A stretch of DNA of 41,257 nucleotides from Kaistella chaponensis (GCF_900156725.1 NZ_FTOI01000018.1:1-41257), one strand, 5' to 3'; counted from the first letter of the stretch, positions 25,253 to 34,200 are shown. Notes: generated from the sequence alone by a model not told the origin. Made by a program: numbers and translations.

Positions 25253-26497
25253 TTATTTAATCACCACAAATTCCACTCTTCTATTGAGTTTTTTGTCGTT
25301 TTCAGAAGTGTTCGCATTCAACGGTTCGGTTTCGCCTTTTCCGAAAGTTTCTAATCGGGAACTGGATATTTTGTATTTGGTTTGAAAATATTGGGCAACT
25401 GCTTTTGCTCGGTCTTCGGAGAGTTTTTGGTTGGCTGCATCGTTTCCATCGCTATCGGTGTGTCCTGTAATACTCACTTTTACAGAAGGATTTTCGGCGA
25501 GCACTTTTCCTAATTCATCTAAAATTTTGAAACTTGCGGGTTTTATGGTTGCTTTATTTACATCAAACAAAATTTCGTTGGTGGTGAAACTTCCTGTTTC
25601 CAAAAGTTTGTGGCGTTGGTCTTCACCGGCTTCTGCCAATCGCAGATTGGTGATAAAATATTTGTCTTTTGTGTTTTTGTAAGTCCCGATAAAGAAAATA
25701 ATCTGGTTGTAATTTGCTTCGCCAAATGCGGTTGGCAAATCCCAATATTTTTTGCCATTTATATACATACGGAAGCGGTTTTTTTGTCGCCAAACTTGTA
25801 CACGAACGGTGTTGTTGGATTTATTAAATTCAGGTACAACTACTACATTTTTCATGATTTCCTTTTTTTCGGAAATTACAGAAATGTTGCTATTTCCTGT
25901 TGTTCCTGCTAGGGAATTTGCTGGATCTACACCAAATATCATGGCTTCTTTTCGTTTAAAGGTAGTGTTCCAAATATTATCTGCTTTGGTAGTTTTTTCG
26001 GTAAAAACAACGCTCAAAGATGTAGAATAATAATTAAAATTTTCGGTGGTGGTTACATCGAATTCAAAGGTGAAATTTTCGGGTAACTTGGTGATATTAT
26101 TTGGGGTAAAACTGCCTTTATCAGAAATTTGCAACCATTTTTGACCGTTGAAATTTTGTATTTCTCCGCTGCTGTTGGTGAACCAATTGACAGGGAAATC
26201 TCCTTCTGCATCTTGACTAAATTTTTCTTCAAAAATCACTTTGCTTCCTGGGACAAAATCCGAGTTTTTATTCGTCCCGATTGATGAAGAGGAAGATGAA
26301 CTATTTTTGGTGTTTGTTTTTTTGTTGTTCAAAATCGCATCCATACCTTCATTGGTGGTTTTGGTGGCTTTTTGTTCTACTTTATTTTCGATGGCTCTTT
26401 CAGTAGATTTTTGGGCTTTTTTTGCCAATTTTTCTAAGAATTGCGCGTTAGAAAACGAGAAAAATAGAACTAAAACGGTGGTAAATATGGTTTTCAT
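25253..26497 (-). CDS. OmpA-domain outer-membrane/peptidoglycan-associated protein
   Basis: 414 residues from the ATG at 26497, which begins a signal peptide (MKTIFTTVLVLFFSFSNAQ); upstream codons in the same frame overlap the previous gene. A linker rich in Ser/Asn/Lys (to about residue 80) is followed by a beta-sandwich of LamG/DUF1080 type (KVIFEEKFSQDAEGDFPVNWFTN...). The last about 110 residues are an OmpA C-terminal domain: ILFDVNKATIKPASFKILDELG, then ITGHTDSDGNDAANQKLSEDRAKAV and RLETFGKGETEPL...NRRVEFVV. This domain binds peptidoglycan. It is the only member of the secreted cluster with a clear domain, and may anchor the others to the cell wall. Confidence 0.9.
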   Translation of the reverse strand: MKTIFTTVLVLFFSFSNAQFLEKLAKKAQKSTERAIENKVEQKATKTTNEGMDAILNNKKTNTKNSSSSSSSIGTNKNSDFVPGSKVIFEEKFSQDAEGDFPVNWFTNSSGEIQNFNGQKWLQISDKGSFTPNNITKLPENFTFEFDVTTTENFNYYSTSLSVVFTEKTTKADNIWNTTFKRKEAMIFGVDPANSLAGTTGNSNISVISEKKEIMKNVVVVPEFNKSNNTVRVQVWRQKNRFRMYINGKKYWDLPTAFGEANYNQIIFFIGTYKNTKDKYFITNLRLAEAGEDQRHKLLETGSFTTNEILFDVNKATIKPASFKILDELGKVLAENPSVKVSITGHTDSDGNDAANQKLSEDRAKAVAQYFQTKYKISSSRLETFGKGETEPLNANTSENDKKLNRRVEFVVIK

Positions 26498-26543
26498 GTT
26501 TATTTTATTTTTTAAAATGGTTTTTATTATTTCAATTAAATTT

Positions 26544-27461
26544 TTAGGATCCGTAAGTTGTTTGTAATGCATCTAAAACCTGAGTTGCGGTATACGACCT
26601 ACCTCGTAAAAAGGTAGAAACATCATTTCTGGAAATGTTTAGATGTTTGCCTATTTTGGCTAATTCTAAAGCCGTTCTTGCATCTGTAGAACTAAAATAT
26701 ACATTTTTGAAAGCTACTAAAATTTCGATTGGTGCGGGTTCGAAAACCATTAATCCATCTGCATAATTAAAATTTCTATCCACACTTCCACCCATTCTAG
26801 AACGCATTAGCGTTTGTAAAATTTGGGTAAGTTGTCCTCTATTAAAATATCTTAATTTTCCATTTAATAAAATACAAACTTCTCTGCAATTGGTTGCTAA
26901 ACCACCATAACCAATAGCATCAATCGTTTCCGAATCATTGGGTGAAAGCGTTAAAAGTACATCTACAATTTCACCGGGAATTTCGGTATATTTTGCTCTG
27001 ATGATACTAACCATATCATCAAGCCTAATTCTATATGTTTCTTTTACGGCTCTTAGTACTAAATTTCTTGTAAAGGTACATCCTTCGGAATTTTTGAGTA
27101 AATGTGTCGTTTCCAAGGCGGTTTTTCCATCCATTTTTAAGGTTTCAGTTATTTCCCAAATAGTATAACCTGCGGTACACAATGCACCTACATTTTCGCT
27201 ATCAGAGACACTTGGTTTCATCGAGTGATACACTTCCGGTGCGGTAGCGTTTTCTTTTTTCAGCATTGCAGCAATTTCTTTGGACGTTTTTCCAGAAATC
27301 CTTAGGTTTTTTGCATTAGCTACAGTTTCAGGGCTTAATTTCCTTACTTTAGGTAAATCTGGTTTTGCAGCGACATCACCATTGGGTTTAATGAGGTGTT
27401 GCGCATTAGAAATGGAAAATATTCCTAAAAAAAGTAAAAAAAAGTAATGTTTAATTTTCAT
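26544..27461 (-). CDS. Exported protein with helical repeats, unknown function
   Basis: 305 residues with a signal peptide (MKIKHYFFLLFLGIFSISNAQ). The mature part is built of short helices in a recurrent pattern of about 30-35 residues: I-x-x-x-L-x-x-x-x-x-A-x-x-x-x-x-L, seen in SKEIAAMLKKENATAPEVYHSM, IWEITETLKMDGKTALETTHLL and ARTALELAKIGKHLNISRNDVSTFL. The units resemble stacked helix-turn-helix modules. Cysteines occur in GALCTAGY, SEGCTF and NCREVC. It lies 46 bases before the OmpA gene start. A protein-binding solenoid is an inference. Confidence 0.7.
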   Translation of the reverse strand: MKIKHYFFLLFLGIFSISNAQHLIKPNGDVAAKPDLPKVRKLSPETVANAKNLRISGKTSKEIAAMLKKENATAPEVYHSMKPSVSDSENVGALCTAGYTIWEITETLKMDGKTALETTHLLKNSEGCTFTRNLVLRAVKETYRIRLDDMVSIIRAKYTEIPGEIVDVLLTLSPNDSETIDAIGYGGLATNCREVCILLNGKLRYFNRGQLTQILQTLMRSRMGGSVDRNFNYADGLMVFEPAPIEILVAFKNVYFSSTDARTALELAKIGKHLNISRNDVSTFLRGRSYTATQVLDALQTTYGS

Positions 27462-27466
27462 TTCAA

Positions 27467-28441
27467 TTAAGGATTAGGATTTTGTTTGATGAAATGTACT
27501 CTGAAGTCTTTGAAAATTCCGCCCGAAGCCAAAGTTGTATTATCAGGACTTCCTATTGCACGAAAAGGACCGATGCTAAAAAATGTACCCAATTCTGTAT
27601 ATGGAAGTCTTATGATTTCTTTTCTTGCCATTTTTACATTGGATGAAAAATCTGATGAAAAATCTCCGGATTTATGAGCAGAAGCCAAATCGATTTCAAA
27701 TTCTACAAAAATTCGGTTTTCGGTAAGTGCATAAGAATTCACCAAAAACACATCGCCAATTTTTTGAGTAGCCGTTTTTTGTACAGCGGTGGTAATTTCT
27801 GGCACCGGATTGTTGCTGAAAACGTAATTGTGAAGCGTGTTTTGAGAATTGAGCGTAGGAACATTGAAAATGGTTGCTACAGTATTTGTAGGATTTTCTG
27901 GATTTTGCAGGGTTCTGTCGGCAATTTTTATTGGGCAATATATATATTGATTGTCGGCTGTTTTTTCGACCATTCTCATTTTTATACTTCCAAAAAATCT
28001 TTTGCAATCGTTGTTTTCAATAGTGGTAGAAATTCCTCCAAACCCAATATTAGCATATCCTGCTTGTACAATTTTTATAGAAAGAATTTTTTTAGTTCCT
28101 AGTTTTTGATAAAAATTAGGATTTTCTCCCCAAAAAATAATCGTGCTATTAAATTCATCATCAAAAGTAATGTAGGCAAGATAATCTGGCGCTACCTTCA
28201 TTGAAATATATTGTGGATTTGCGAATGGCATTACAAAATTATTAACTTCTTGCGCATATTTCGCAACACTTCCTGTGAAACCATTTCTTTCGTAAAACGC
28301 AATCCAATCTGGACGATTTGTAGTAGGTAATGTAAGTGAAATGTGTTTTTGAGGAACTATTTGTTTAGCAACAGTAGTATTTATTTGAGCAAAAAAAGAA
28401 CTTGTGAAAAATAAAGCGAAAAGTAAATTGAGAATTTTCAT
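27467..28441 (-). CDS. Exported beta-rich protein B, paralogue of the gene at 24332
   Basis: 324 residues with a signal peptide (MKILNLLFALFFTSSFFAQ). It carries TIENNDCKRFFGSIKMRM (NNDC at 143-146) and AHKSGDF at 255-261, matching NNDC and AHKDNDF of the 24332 product. It has an extra N-terminal domain of about 70 residues (RPDWIAFYERNGFTGSVAKYAQ). No database family is recognised. The gap to the previous gene is 11 bases and to the next 5 bases. Confidence 0.65.
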   Translation of the reverse strand: MKILNLLFALFFTSSFFAQINTTVAKQIVPQKHISLTLPTTNRPDWIAFYERNGFTGSVAKYAQEVNNFVMPFANPQYISMKVAPDYLAYITFDDEFNSTIIFWGENPNFYQKLGTKKILSIKIVQAGYANIGFGGISTTIENNDCKRFFGSIKMRMVEKTADNQYIYCPIKIADRTLQNPENPTNTVATIFNVPTLNSQNTLHNYVFSNNPVPEITTAVQKTATQKIGDVFLVNSYALTENRIFVEFEIDLASAHKSGDFSSDFSSNVKMARKEIIRLPYTELGTFFSIGPFRAIGSPDNTTLASGGIFKDFRVHFIKQNPNP

Positions 28442-28452
28442 TTTTTTTTAAT

Positions 28453-29286
28453 TTATCGAACGTTATACATTAGATTACCTTCATTATCAATATAAAATTG
28501 AGTGAAATAGACTTCTACATTGGGAATCCCAAGAAGAGCACGGTTGGTTGTAATTCCATCCATCAATTTATTAGAAATATCATTGATGGTTTCAGGAGTA
28601 TTAAGATATTCGGTAATTTTTCCAGAAAATAAATCAAACAAAGGTCCGTTCATGGCTCTTGTAAGTGGCTCTAATTGGGTGAAAATAAAATTAAAACCAT
28701 CGTGTCCTGCATTGGCGGAAATTTTCCCCACTGCATTTCTATATTTTATTTTTCCGTTTTCAGCATACGGTTCTATTTCTATATTTAAACTTAAATCATC
28801 TACCTGAAATTGTGGATTTCCAATTCCTCCGCAAACGATATTTCGTATACAATTCACACTTATTTCCACATCTTCTTTTTCAAAACCTACCGAAATTTGT
28901 ATTTTTCCGTTTTTGGCTTCTACAAGTGCTCTGTTTGTATTAATGTTTTTAAAATAAACTGTAAGTGGCTCAAAACGAAGCGGCTCTAATTTAAAAATGG
29001 TTTCAACTCCATTTCTTCCCAATCGCATTTTTACGTCATCTGGTTTATAAAACTGAAAATTCCCCGAAGCATCGGTTCCTGCCGCGTCAAAATTGTTGAT
29101 TTTGAGGTAGGATTGTCGCAAAGTAGCATTCAATAAGGTAACCCAAAGTCCACGATCTATTTTTTTTAGATAATTTATTTTTGGTTTATCAATTATTTTT
29201 TTTGCTACATTGGGATTTAGCACAATTTGAGCTTGCGAAAATTGTCCTAAGAATAGAACAAAAATCAAGAGTACAATCTTTTTCAT
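28453..29286 (-). CDS. Exported protein of unknown function
   Basis: 277 residues with a signal peptide (MKKIVLLIFVLFLGQFSQAQ). The mature sequence has many amphipathic strands (KIQISVGFEKEDVEISVN, QVDDLSLNIEIEP) and a late helical part (RAMNGPLFDLFSGKITEYLNT). The order is faintly reminiscent of TULIP/BPI-like lipid-binding proteins, but this is only a resemblance. Two cysteines (NCIRNIVCGG) could form a disulfide. Gaps to the neighbouring genes are 9 and 11 bases. Confidence 0.65.
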   Translation of the reverse strand: MKKIVLLIFVLFLGQFSQAQIVLNPNVAKKIIDKPKINYLKKIDRGLWVTLLNATLRQSYLKINNFDAAGTDASGNFQFYKPDDVKMRLGRNGVETIFKLEPLRFEPLTVYFKNINTNRALVEAKNGKIQISVGFEKEDVEISVNCIRNIVCGGIGNPQFQVDDLSLNIEIEPYAENGKIKYRNAVGKISANAGHDGFNFIFTQLEPLTRAMNGPLFDLFSGKITEYLNTPETINDISNKLMDGITTNRALLGIPNVEVYFTQFYIDNEGNLMYNVR

Positions 29287-29295
29287 GACTAAATT

Positions 29296-29706
29296 TTAAA
29301 GGACTTTAAAATAGTATGTACAAGTTTTACATGTATTTTTTCCGCATTTTGCAGACAAAACCAATTTGTAGTTTCCACTGGAAGGAAATTGAAGAACCTC
29401 GGTAAAATTAAATGGAGTGAAATTTTGAACCACGGTAGATCCATTCATCAGTTTTGCAGAAATTTGAGCTTTGCAACCTGCTTTGTCGATGCACAAATAA
29501 CCGCCACTTACGAAGGTGATTTTAGCAGTAGTTTTCACGGTGAGTTGATAACCACAAGAATATTTATTGATAGGATCATCATTAATTCTGAAACCAATTC
29601 CGTCCCATCTGCTTTCTGAAGCGGTGGTTCCGCAGAGACATTGTGCATTACTATAATTCCCAAACGCAAAGAATAGCAGCATTATAATTATAAATTTTTT
29701 CATCAT
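29296..29706 (-). CDS. Small exported Cys-rich protein of unknown function
   Basis: About 136 residues from tandem ATGs at 29706 or 29703 (MMKKFIIIMLLFFAFGNYSNAQ signal peptide). A longer frame from 29742 adds only unlikely residues. The mature part has eight cysteines (CLC, SCGY, LCID, GCKAQ, KCGK, TCKTC) and short beta strands, consistent with a disulfide-linked beta-sandwich. It is the first gene of the secreted cluster. No family is recognised. Confidence 0.65.
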   Translation of the reverse strand: MMKKFIIIMLLFFAFGNYSNAQCLCGTTASESRWDGIGFRINDDPINKYSCGYQLTVKTTAKITFVSGGYLCIDKAGCKAQISAKLMNGSTVVQNFTPFNFTEVLQFPSSGNYKLVLSAKCGKNTCKTCTYYFKVL

Positions 29707-29761
29707 CTTATTTTTAAAGTAAAACTCATTAAAAATAATCATGAAAAAAATAGCAGATATC

Positions 29762-29778
29762 TGTCATTTTTTATGACA
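29762..29778. promoter_or_regulatory. Palindromic candidate operator TGTCAT-N5-ATGACA
   Basis: Perfect six-base arms around five Ts, 56 bases upstream of the start of the secreted cluster. A dimeric repressor or activator could bind here. No matching known site can be named from sequence alone. Confidence 0.3.
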
Positions 29779-29827
29779 AAAATCATGTTTTGGAAAAAAT
29801 TGTAAGTATAGAGTCCTAAAGCTTAGC

Positions 29828-29852
29828 AATATTTATAAAAAGCATAAATATT
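29828..29852. repeat. Inverted repeat in the divergent spacer
   Basis: AATATTTAT (29828-29836) and ATAAATATT (29844-29852) form nine-base arms with a seven-base loop. It lies between the two divergent operons; its function is unknown. Confidence 0.3.
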
Positions 29853-29929
29853 TTTAACTATTCCTGAAAATCAATTAATTAAAACTGTTCTAAATTATGA
29901 AGTAAAATAAAATCACGAGAATTTTTGCC

Positions 29930-29937
29930 TATTTTTG
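29930..29937 (+). promoter_or_regulatory. Candidate -7 box of the metal-efflux operon
   Basis: TATTTTTG matches TAnnTTTG and is 16 bases before the ATG at 29954. No clear -33 TTG is seen, which could mean activator dependence. Confidence 0.4.
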
Positions 29938-29953
29938 TAAAATCATTATTATT

Positions 29954-30334
29954 ATGAAAAATTTTCTCACCTCTTTTCTCCTTGCTATTTATCTTTTTTC
30001 TTTTACAGAAGCAAGGGAGGTTTTGAAATTTCCAAATCTTATAGAACATTACATTTCACATAAGATTAGCAATAAAAATACGAGCATTTTTTCTTTCATT
30101 AAAATGCATTATTTAGATGATCAAGTTCTGGATTCAGATTTTAATCAGGATATGAAACTTCCTTTCAAAAAAGTTGAAGTAGTTCATTCAGTTACTATTT
30201 CTCTTCCTGTACTTTTTACTTATCATTTTCAAATTCCTGATTTCTTCAAGGAAAAAACGCTCATTTATTCAAAATCACATCATTTCAAGTCTAGTTTATT
30301 AGATTCAATTTTTCGTCCTCCGATTTTAGGTTAA
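29954..30334 (+). CDS. Small exported protein heading the metal-efflux operon
   Basis: 126 residues with a signal peptide (MKNFLTSFLLAIYLFSFTEA). The mature part has several His residues (EHYISHK, KMHYLDD, VVHSV, TYHFQI, KSHHF), two aromatic stretches and a terminal FRPPIL. His-rich small periplasmic proteins are common beside metal pumps, where they may bind metal, but no family is recognised. It is the first gene of the run that includes the RND pump. Confidence 0.6.
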   Translation: MKNFLTSFLLAIYLFSFTEAREVLKFPNLIEHYISHKISNKNTSIFSFIKMHYLDDQVLDSDFNQDMKLPFKKVEVVHSVTISLPVLFTYHFQIPDFFKEKTLIYSKSHHFKSSLLDSIFRPPILG

Positions 30335-30426
30335 ATTTTAAACATAAAAAGATTTTTTTTTCAGTATGATAATTACTGGAAAAATCTCCCTATATCGTTT
30401 CAATTTAATTTTTAAAATCAAAAAAA

Positions 30427-30948
30427 ATGAACAATGCACACTTGCATTTGGTGTTCAACCATTTGCCTATTATATTTCCTATTGTAGGAATCATCGTACT
30501 ATTAATCGGGATTTTCACAAAATCCGAAGTTTCCAAAAGAAACAGTTATGCAATTTTTATTCTCGGAGCTATTGCTTCTATTGCAGCAATGGCAACTGGT
30601 GAAGGTGCCGAAGAAACGGTAGAAATTATCGCAGGAATTTCAGAAAACCTCATTAAAACCCACGAAGAAGCCGCCGAATTGTTTGCAGGTTTAACGTACT
30701 TTTTAGGTGGGATCTCATTAATTGCTCTATACGCGAGTTTAAAAAATCTTTCTTTTTCCAAGTTTTCACCATTCGTGATTGGTGTTTTTGTTTTGATCGC
30801 CATGTTTTTTGCCAAAAATGCTGGAACAACAGGTGGTGAAATTCGTCATTCCGAAATCCGAAGTGGAGCAACTGTTCAAAATGCAGAGCAAGGTGCATCA
30901 GAAAATGAAAAAGGTAAAAATACCGAAGAACAAGAAGACGAGGATTAA
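30427..30948 (+). CDS. Small membrane protein, DUF2231-like, in the metal-efflux operon
   Basis: 173 residues. It begins MNNAHLHLVFNHLPIIFPIVGI, a His-containing opening typical of DUF2231-like membrane proteins, with about four membrane segments (10-28, 40-60, 85-102, 112-128). The tail is acidic (residues 150-173). Between segments 2 and 3 lies GEGAEETVEIIAG. Its position between the small exported protein and the CzcA gene suggests a metal-related accessory role. The family assignment is tentative. Confidence 0.65.
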   Translation: MNNAHLHLVFNHLPIIFPIVGIIVLLIGIFTKSEVSKRNSYAIFILGAIASIAAMATGEGAEETVEIIAGISENLIKTHEEAAELFAGLTYFLGGISLIALYASLKNLSFSKFSPFVIGVFVLIAMFFAKNAGTTGGEIRHSEIRSGATVQNAEQGASENEKGKNTEEQEDED

Positions 30949-30957
30949 TTAGAACCA

Positions 30958-31013
30958 AGAATCGAGCTTCAAGAACCAAGATTTTTTACGCTAGGTTCTT
31001 AAATATCGATTCT
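30958..31013. repeat. Composite inverted repeat between the membrane-protein and pump genes
   Basis: AGAATCGA (30958-30965) pairs with TCGATTCT (31006-31013). AAGAACC (30971-30977) pairs with GGTTCTT (30994-31000). Both internal loops are five bases and the apical loop is sixteen. The segment AGAACCAAGA also occurs directly repeated at 30951 and 30972. It lies 17 bases upstream of the pump ATG. Confidence 0.6.
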
Positions 31014-31029
31014 AAAATCTTTAAAATAT

Positions 31030-34000
31030 ATGCTTAATAAAATTATAGAATTTTCTATAAAAAATAAACTGATCATCATTTTGATGACGCTCGGTTTGAT
31101 TATTTATGGATTGTTCGAACTCAAAAAACTTCCCATCGATGCGGTTCCCGATATAACCGATAATCAGGTTCAAATCATCACCGTTTCACCAAGTTTAGGA
31201 GCTCCAGATGTGGAACGGTTTATAACTTTCCCATTAGAACAAACGAATTATAACATACAAGGAATCAAAGAAATGCGGAGTTTTTCGCGGTTTGGTTTGT
31301 CTGTTATTACCATTGTTTTTCGTGATGATATCGATTTGTTGGTGGCTCGTCAACAGGTTGCAGAAAGGTTGCAACAAGTTTCAAAAGACATTTCTACAAA
31401 TCTGGGAGTTCCACAAATGGCGCCGATTTCTACTGGTTTAGGCGAGATTTATCAATATGTGGTTCGTCCGAAAAAAGGTTTTGAACATCGTTATAATCCG
31501 ATGGAATTACGAACCATTCAAGATTGGATTGTTCGCAGACAATTGCTCGGAACACCCGGAGTTGCTGATGTCGCCAGTTTTGGTGGAAATTTGAAACAGT
31601 ATGAAGTTGCGGTAAATCCAGCCATTTTAAAATCAATGGGTGTTACGATTACCGAGGTTTTCAATGCCCTTCAAAAAAATAACCAAAATACTGGTGGAGC
31701 TTACATTGAAAAAGGACCAAGTGTTTTGTTTATCCGAACAGAAGGTTTGATGAATAAAATACCCGATATTGAAAATACGGTTGTCAAGAATTTGGCAGAT
31801 GGAACGCCGATTCTTATTAAAAATATTGGGAAAGTTCAGTATGGAAAAGCCATTCGTTATGGTGCGATGACTTTCAACGGTAAAAGCGAAGTTGCGGGTG
31901 GAGTGGTGATGATGATGAAAGGTTCAAACTCCAATGAAGTGATCAAATTGGTGAAAAGTAGAATCGAAGAAATCCAGAAAACGCTTCCAGAAGGAGTGAA
32001 AATTGATGCTTTTCTAGACAGAACAAAAATGGTGAATAACGCCATCGGAACTGTAAGCAAAAACTTGTTGGAAGGTGCTTTGATCGTGATTTTTGTCTTG
32101 GTTTTATTTCTAGGGAATTTTCGCGCGGGACTTTTGGTTGCTTCCGTAATTCCATTGGCAATGCTTTTTGCGATCATTATGATGAATATTTTCGGGGTTT
32201 CCGGAAATTTAATGAGTTTGGGAGCCCTTGATTTCGGTTTGATTGTCGATGGAGCCGTGATTATTGTTGAAGCCATTCTGCATCGCTTCAAACATTTAAC
32301 CAAATTTCAAGATAAAAAAATCTCTCAGGAATTTATGGATCGCGAAGTGTATACTTCCTCCAGTACCATGATGAATTCTGCAGTTTTCGGTCAGATTATC
32401 ATTCTGATTGTTTATTTGCCGATTTTAACTTTGCAAGGCATTGAAGGAAAGATGTTTAAACCAATGGCTCAAACGGTAATTTTTGCTTTATTGGGAGCAT
32501 TTATTCTTTCTCTTACGTACATTCCAATGATGAGTTCGCTCTTTTTATCTAAAAAAATAGATTTAAAGAAAAACTTTTCCGACAAGATGATGGATCAGTT
32601 AGAAGCCTTTTATCATCGCACTTTAAACTTGGTTTTAAAGATTCCAAACTTGGTTTTCTTTAGTGTTGTTGGCTTATTTTTGATCTCACTATTTTTAATG
32701 TCAAGATTGGGAGGCGAATTTATTCCGTCTCTTCCAGAAGGGGATTTCGCCGTTGATACGAGAGTTTTGCCCGGAAGTAATCTCAAAACTTCCACCGATG
32801 CAGTTCAGAAATCATCAAAAATTTTAATGAAGAAATTTCCCGAAATCGAAAAAATTGTCGGCAAAACCGGAAGCAGTGAAATCCCAACCGATCCAATGCC
32901 GATTGATGCAAGTGACATGATGATTATCCTGAAACCTCGAGCAGAATGGACTTCCGCAAAAACCTACAATGAACTCGCAGAAAAAATGTCTGCAGAACTA
33001 AAGAAAAATTTAGTGGGCGTTACTTATTCTTTTCAATATCCTGTCGCAATGCGTTTTAACGAATTAATGACGGGTGCAAGACAAGATGTCGTTTGCAAAA
33101 TTTATGGGGAAAATCTCGATACTTTAAAAGTGTACGCTGAAAAATTAGGCGCAATTTCTAAGAAAATTAATGGTGCTCAAAACATTTATGTAGAACCCAT
33201 TTCTGGAATGCCGCAAATCGTAATTTCTTACAAAAGAGAAGCACTTTCACAATTTGGTTTGAATGTAGAAGATGTAAATAACATCGTTAACACAGCGTTT
33301 GCAGGACAATCTACGGGTTCGGTTTTCGAAGGCGAGAAAAAATTCGATTTGGTGGTTCGTTTAGATGGTGAACAAAGAAAAAATGTAGAAGATGTTAATA
33401 ATCTCCTCATTTCCACTCCTTCTGGAATAGAAATTCCGCTAAGTACCGTCGCAAGAGTTGAGTTGAAAGAAAGCGTCAATCAAATCCAGCGTGAAAATGC
33501 ACAACGCAGAATTATTGTTGGATTCAACGTTAGAAATCGAGATATCCAATCAACCGTGGAAGATTTGCAGAAAGTGGTTGAAAATGATTTTAAACTTCCT
33601 TCCGGATATTCTATCTCTTATGGCGGAACTTTCGAGAATCTTCAACAAGCAAAATCTCGTTTAATGATAGCGGTTCCCATCAGTTTACTGCTCATTTTGT
33701 TGATGTTGTATTTCGCTTTTAATTCTGTGAAATATGGGTTGCTTATTTTCTCCGCAATTCCACTTTCTATGATTGGCGGAATTCTTTCCCTTTGGATTCG
33801 CGATATGAATTTCAGTATTTCCGCAGGAGTAGGTTTCATCGCTCTTTTCGGAGTTGCCGTATTGAATGGGATTGTTTTAATTGCAGAATTTAACCGGCAG
33901 AAATTGGTACATTCCGATTTAAAAGAAGTCGTAAAAATTGGTGGAAAAACCAGATTACGCCCCGTTTTAATGACTGCTTTTGTCGCCTCACTCGGCTTTT

Positions 34001-34200
34001 TACCAATGGCAATAAGCACTGGTGAAGGTGCAGAAGTTCAAAGACCATTAGCAACAGTCGTGATCGGCGGTTTGCTGTTGGCAACTTTCCTCACGCTTTA
34101 TTTATTGCCCCTCATTTACATTTGGTTCGAGGAACATTTCCCGGATCGACGTAAAAAATTTCAGGAAGTAAGCGCCGAAGAAGATGGTTATGATGAGTAA
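31030..34200 (+). CDS. CzcA/CusA-family heavy-metal RND efflux pump
   Basis: 1056 residues, full length for heavy-metal RND pumps. It begins MLNKIIEFSIKNKLIIILMTLGLIIYGLFELKKLPIDAVPDITDNQVQI, the typical TM1 and porter start. The motif SLGALDFGLIVDGAVIIVEAILHR is the HME-RND proton-relay TM4 (DFG...DG...E). The repeat half is LLLILLMLYFAFNSVKYGLL...GVAVLNGIVLIAEFNR. It is an inner-membrane proton-driven exporter of divalent or monovalent metal ions from the periplasm. Zn/Co/Cd or Cu/Ag cannot be separated here. It works with the TolC-like and adaptor proteins encoded downstream. Confidence 0.94.
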   Translation: MLNKIIEFSIKNKLIIILMTLGLIIYGLFELKKLPIDAVPDITDNQVQIITVSPSLGAPDVERFITFPLEQTNYNIQGIKEMRSFSRFGLSVITIVFRDDIDLLVARQQVAERLQQVSKDISTNLGVPQMAPISTGLGEIYQYVVRPKKGFEHRYNPMELRTIQDWIVRRQLLGTPGVADVASFGGNLKQYEVAVNPAILKSMGVTITEVFNALQKNNQNTGGAYIEKGPSVLFIRTEGLMNKIPDIENTVVKNLADGTPILIKNIGKVQYGKAIRYGAMTFNGKSEVAGGVVMMMKGSNSNEVIKLVKSRIEEIQKTLPEGVKIDAFLDRTKMVNNAIGTVSKNLLEGALIVIFVLVLFLGNFRAGLLVASVIPLAMLFAIIMMNIFGVSGNLMSLGALDFGLIVDGAVIIVEAILHRFKHLTKFQDKKISQEFMDREVYTSSSTMMNSAVFGQIIILIVYLPILTLQGIEGKMFKPMAQTVIFALLGAFILSLTYIPMMSSLFLSKKIDLKKNFSDKMMDQLEAFYHRTLNLVLKIPNLVFFSVVGLFLISLFLMSRLGGEFIPSLPEGDFAVDTRVLPGSNLKTSTDAVQKSSKILMKKFPEIEKIVGKTGSSEIPTDPMPIDASDMMIILKPRAEWTSAKTYNELAEKMSAELKKNLVGVTYSFQYPVAMRFNELMTGARQDVVCKIYGENLDTLKVYAEKLGAISKKINGAQNIYVEPISGMPQIVISYKREALSQFGLNVEDVNNIVNTAFAGQSTGSVFEGEKKFDLVVRLDGEQRKNVEDVNNLLISTPSGIEIPLSTVARVELKESVNQIQRENAQRRIIVGFNVRNRDIQSTVEDLQKVVENDFKLPSGYSISYGGTFENLQQAKSRLMIAVPISLLLILLMLYFAFNSVKYGLLIFSAIPLSMIGGILSLWIRDMNFSISAGVGFIALFGVAVLNGIVLIAEFNRQKLVHSDLKEVVKIGGKTRLRPVLMTAFVASLGFLPMAISTGEGAEVQRPLATVVIGGLLLATFLTLYLLPLIYIWFEEHFPDRRKKFQEVSAEEDGYDE

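Noticed and set aside
27674..28102. 142-codon plus-strand frame opposite the secreted-cluster gene
   Set aside because: Antisense to a gene with signal peptide and a paralogue; its composition is unlike a protein.
31857..32303. Long minus-strand frames inside the pump gene
   Set aside because: They are shadows of the strongly conserved CzcA-like gene on the other strand.
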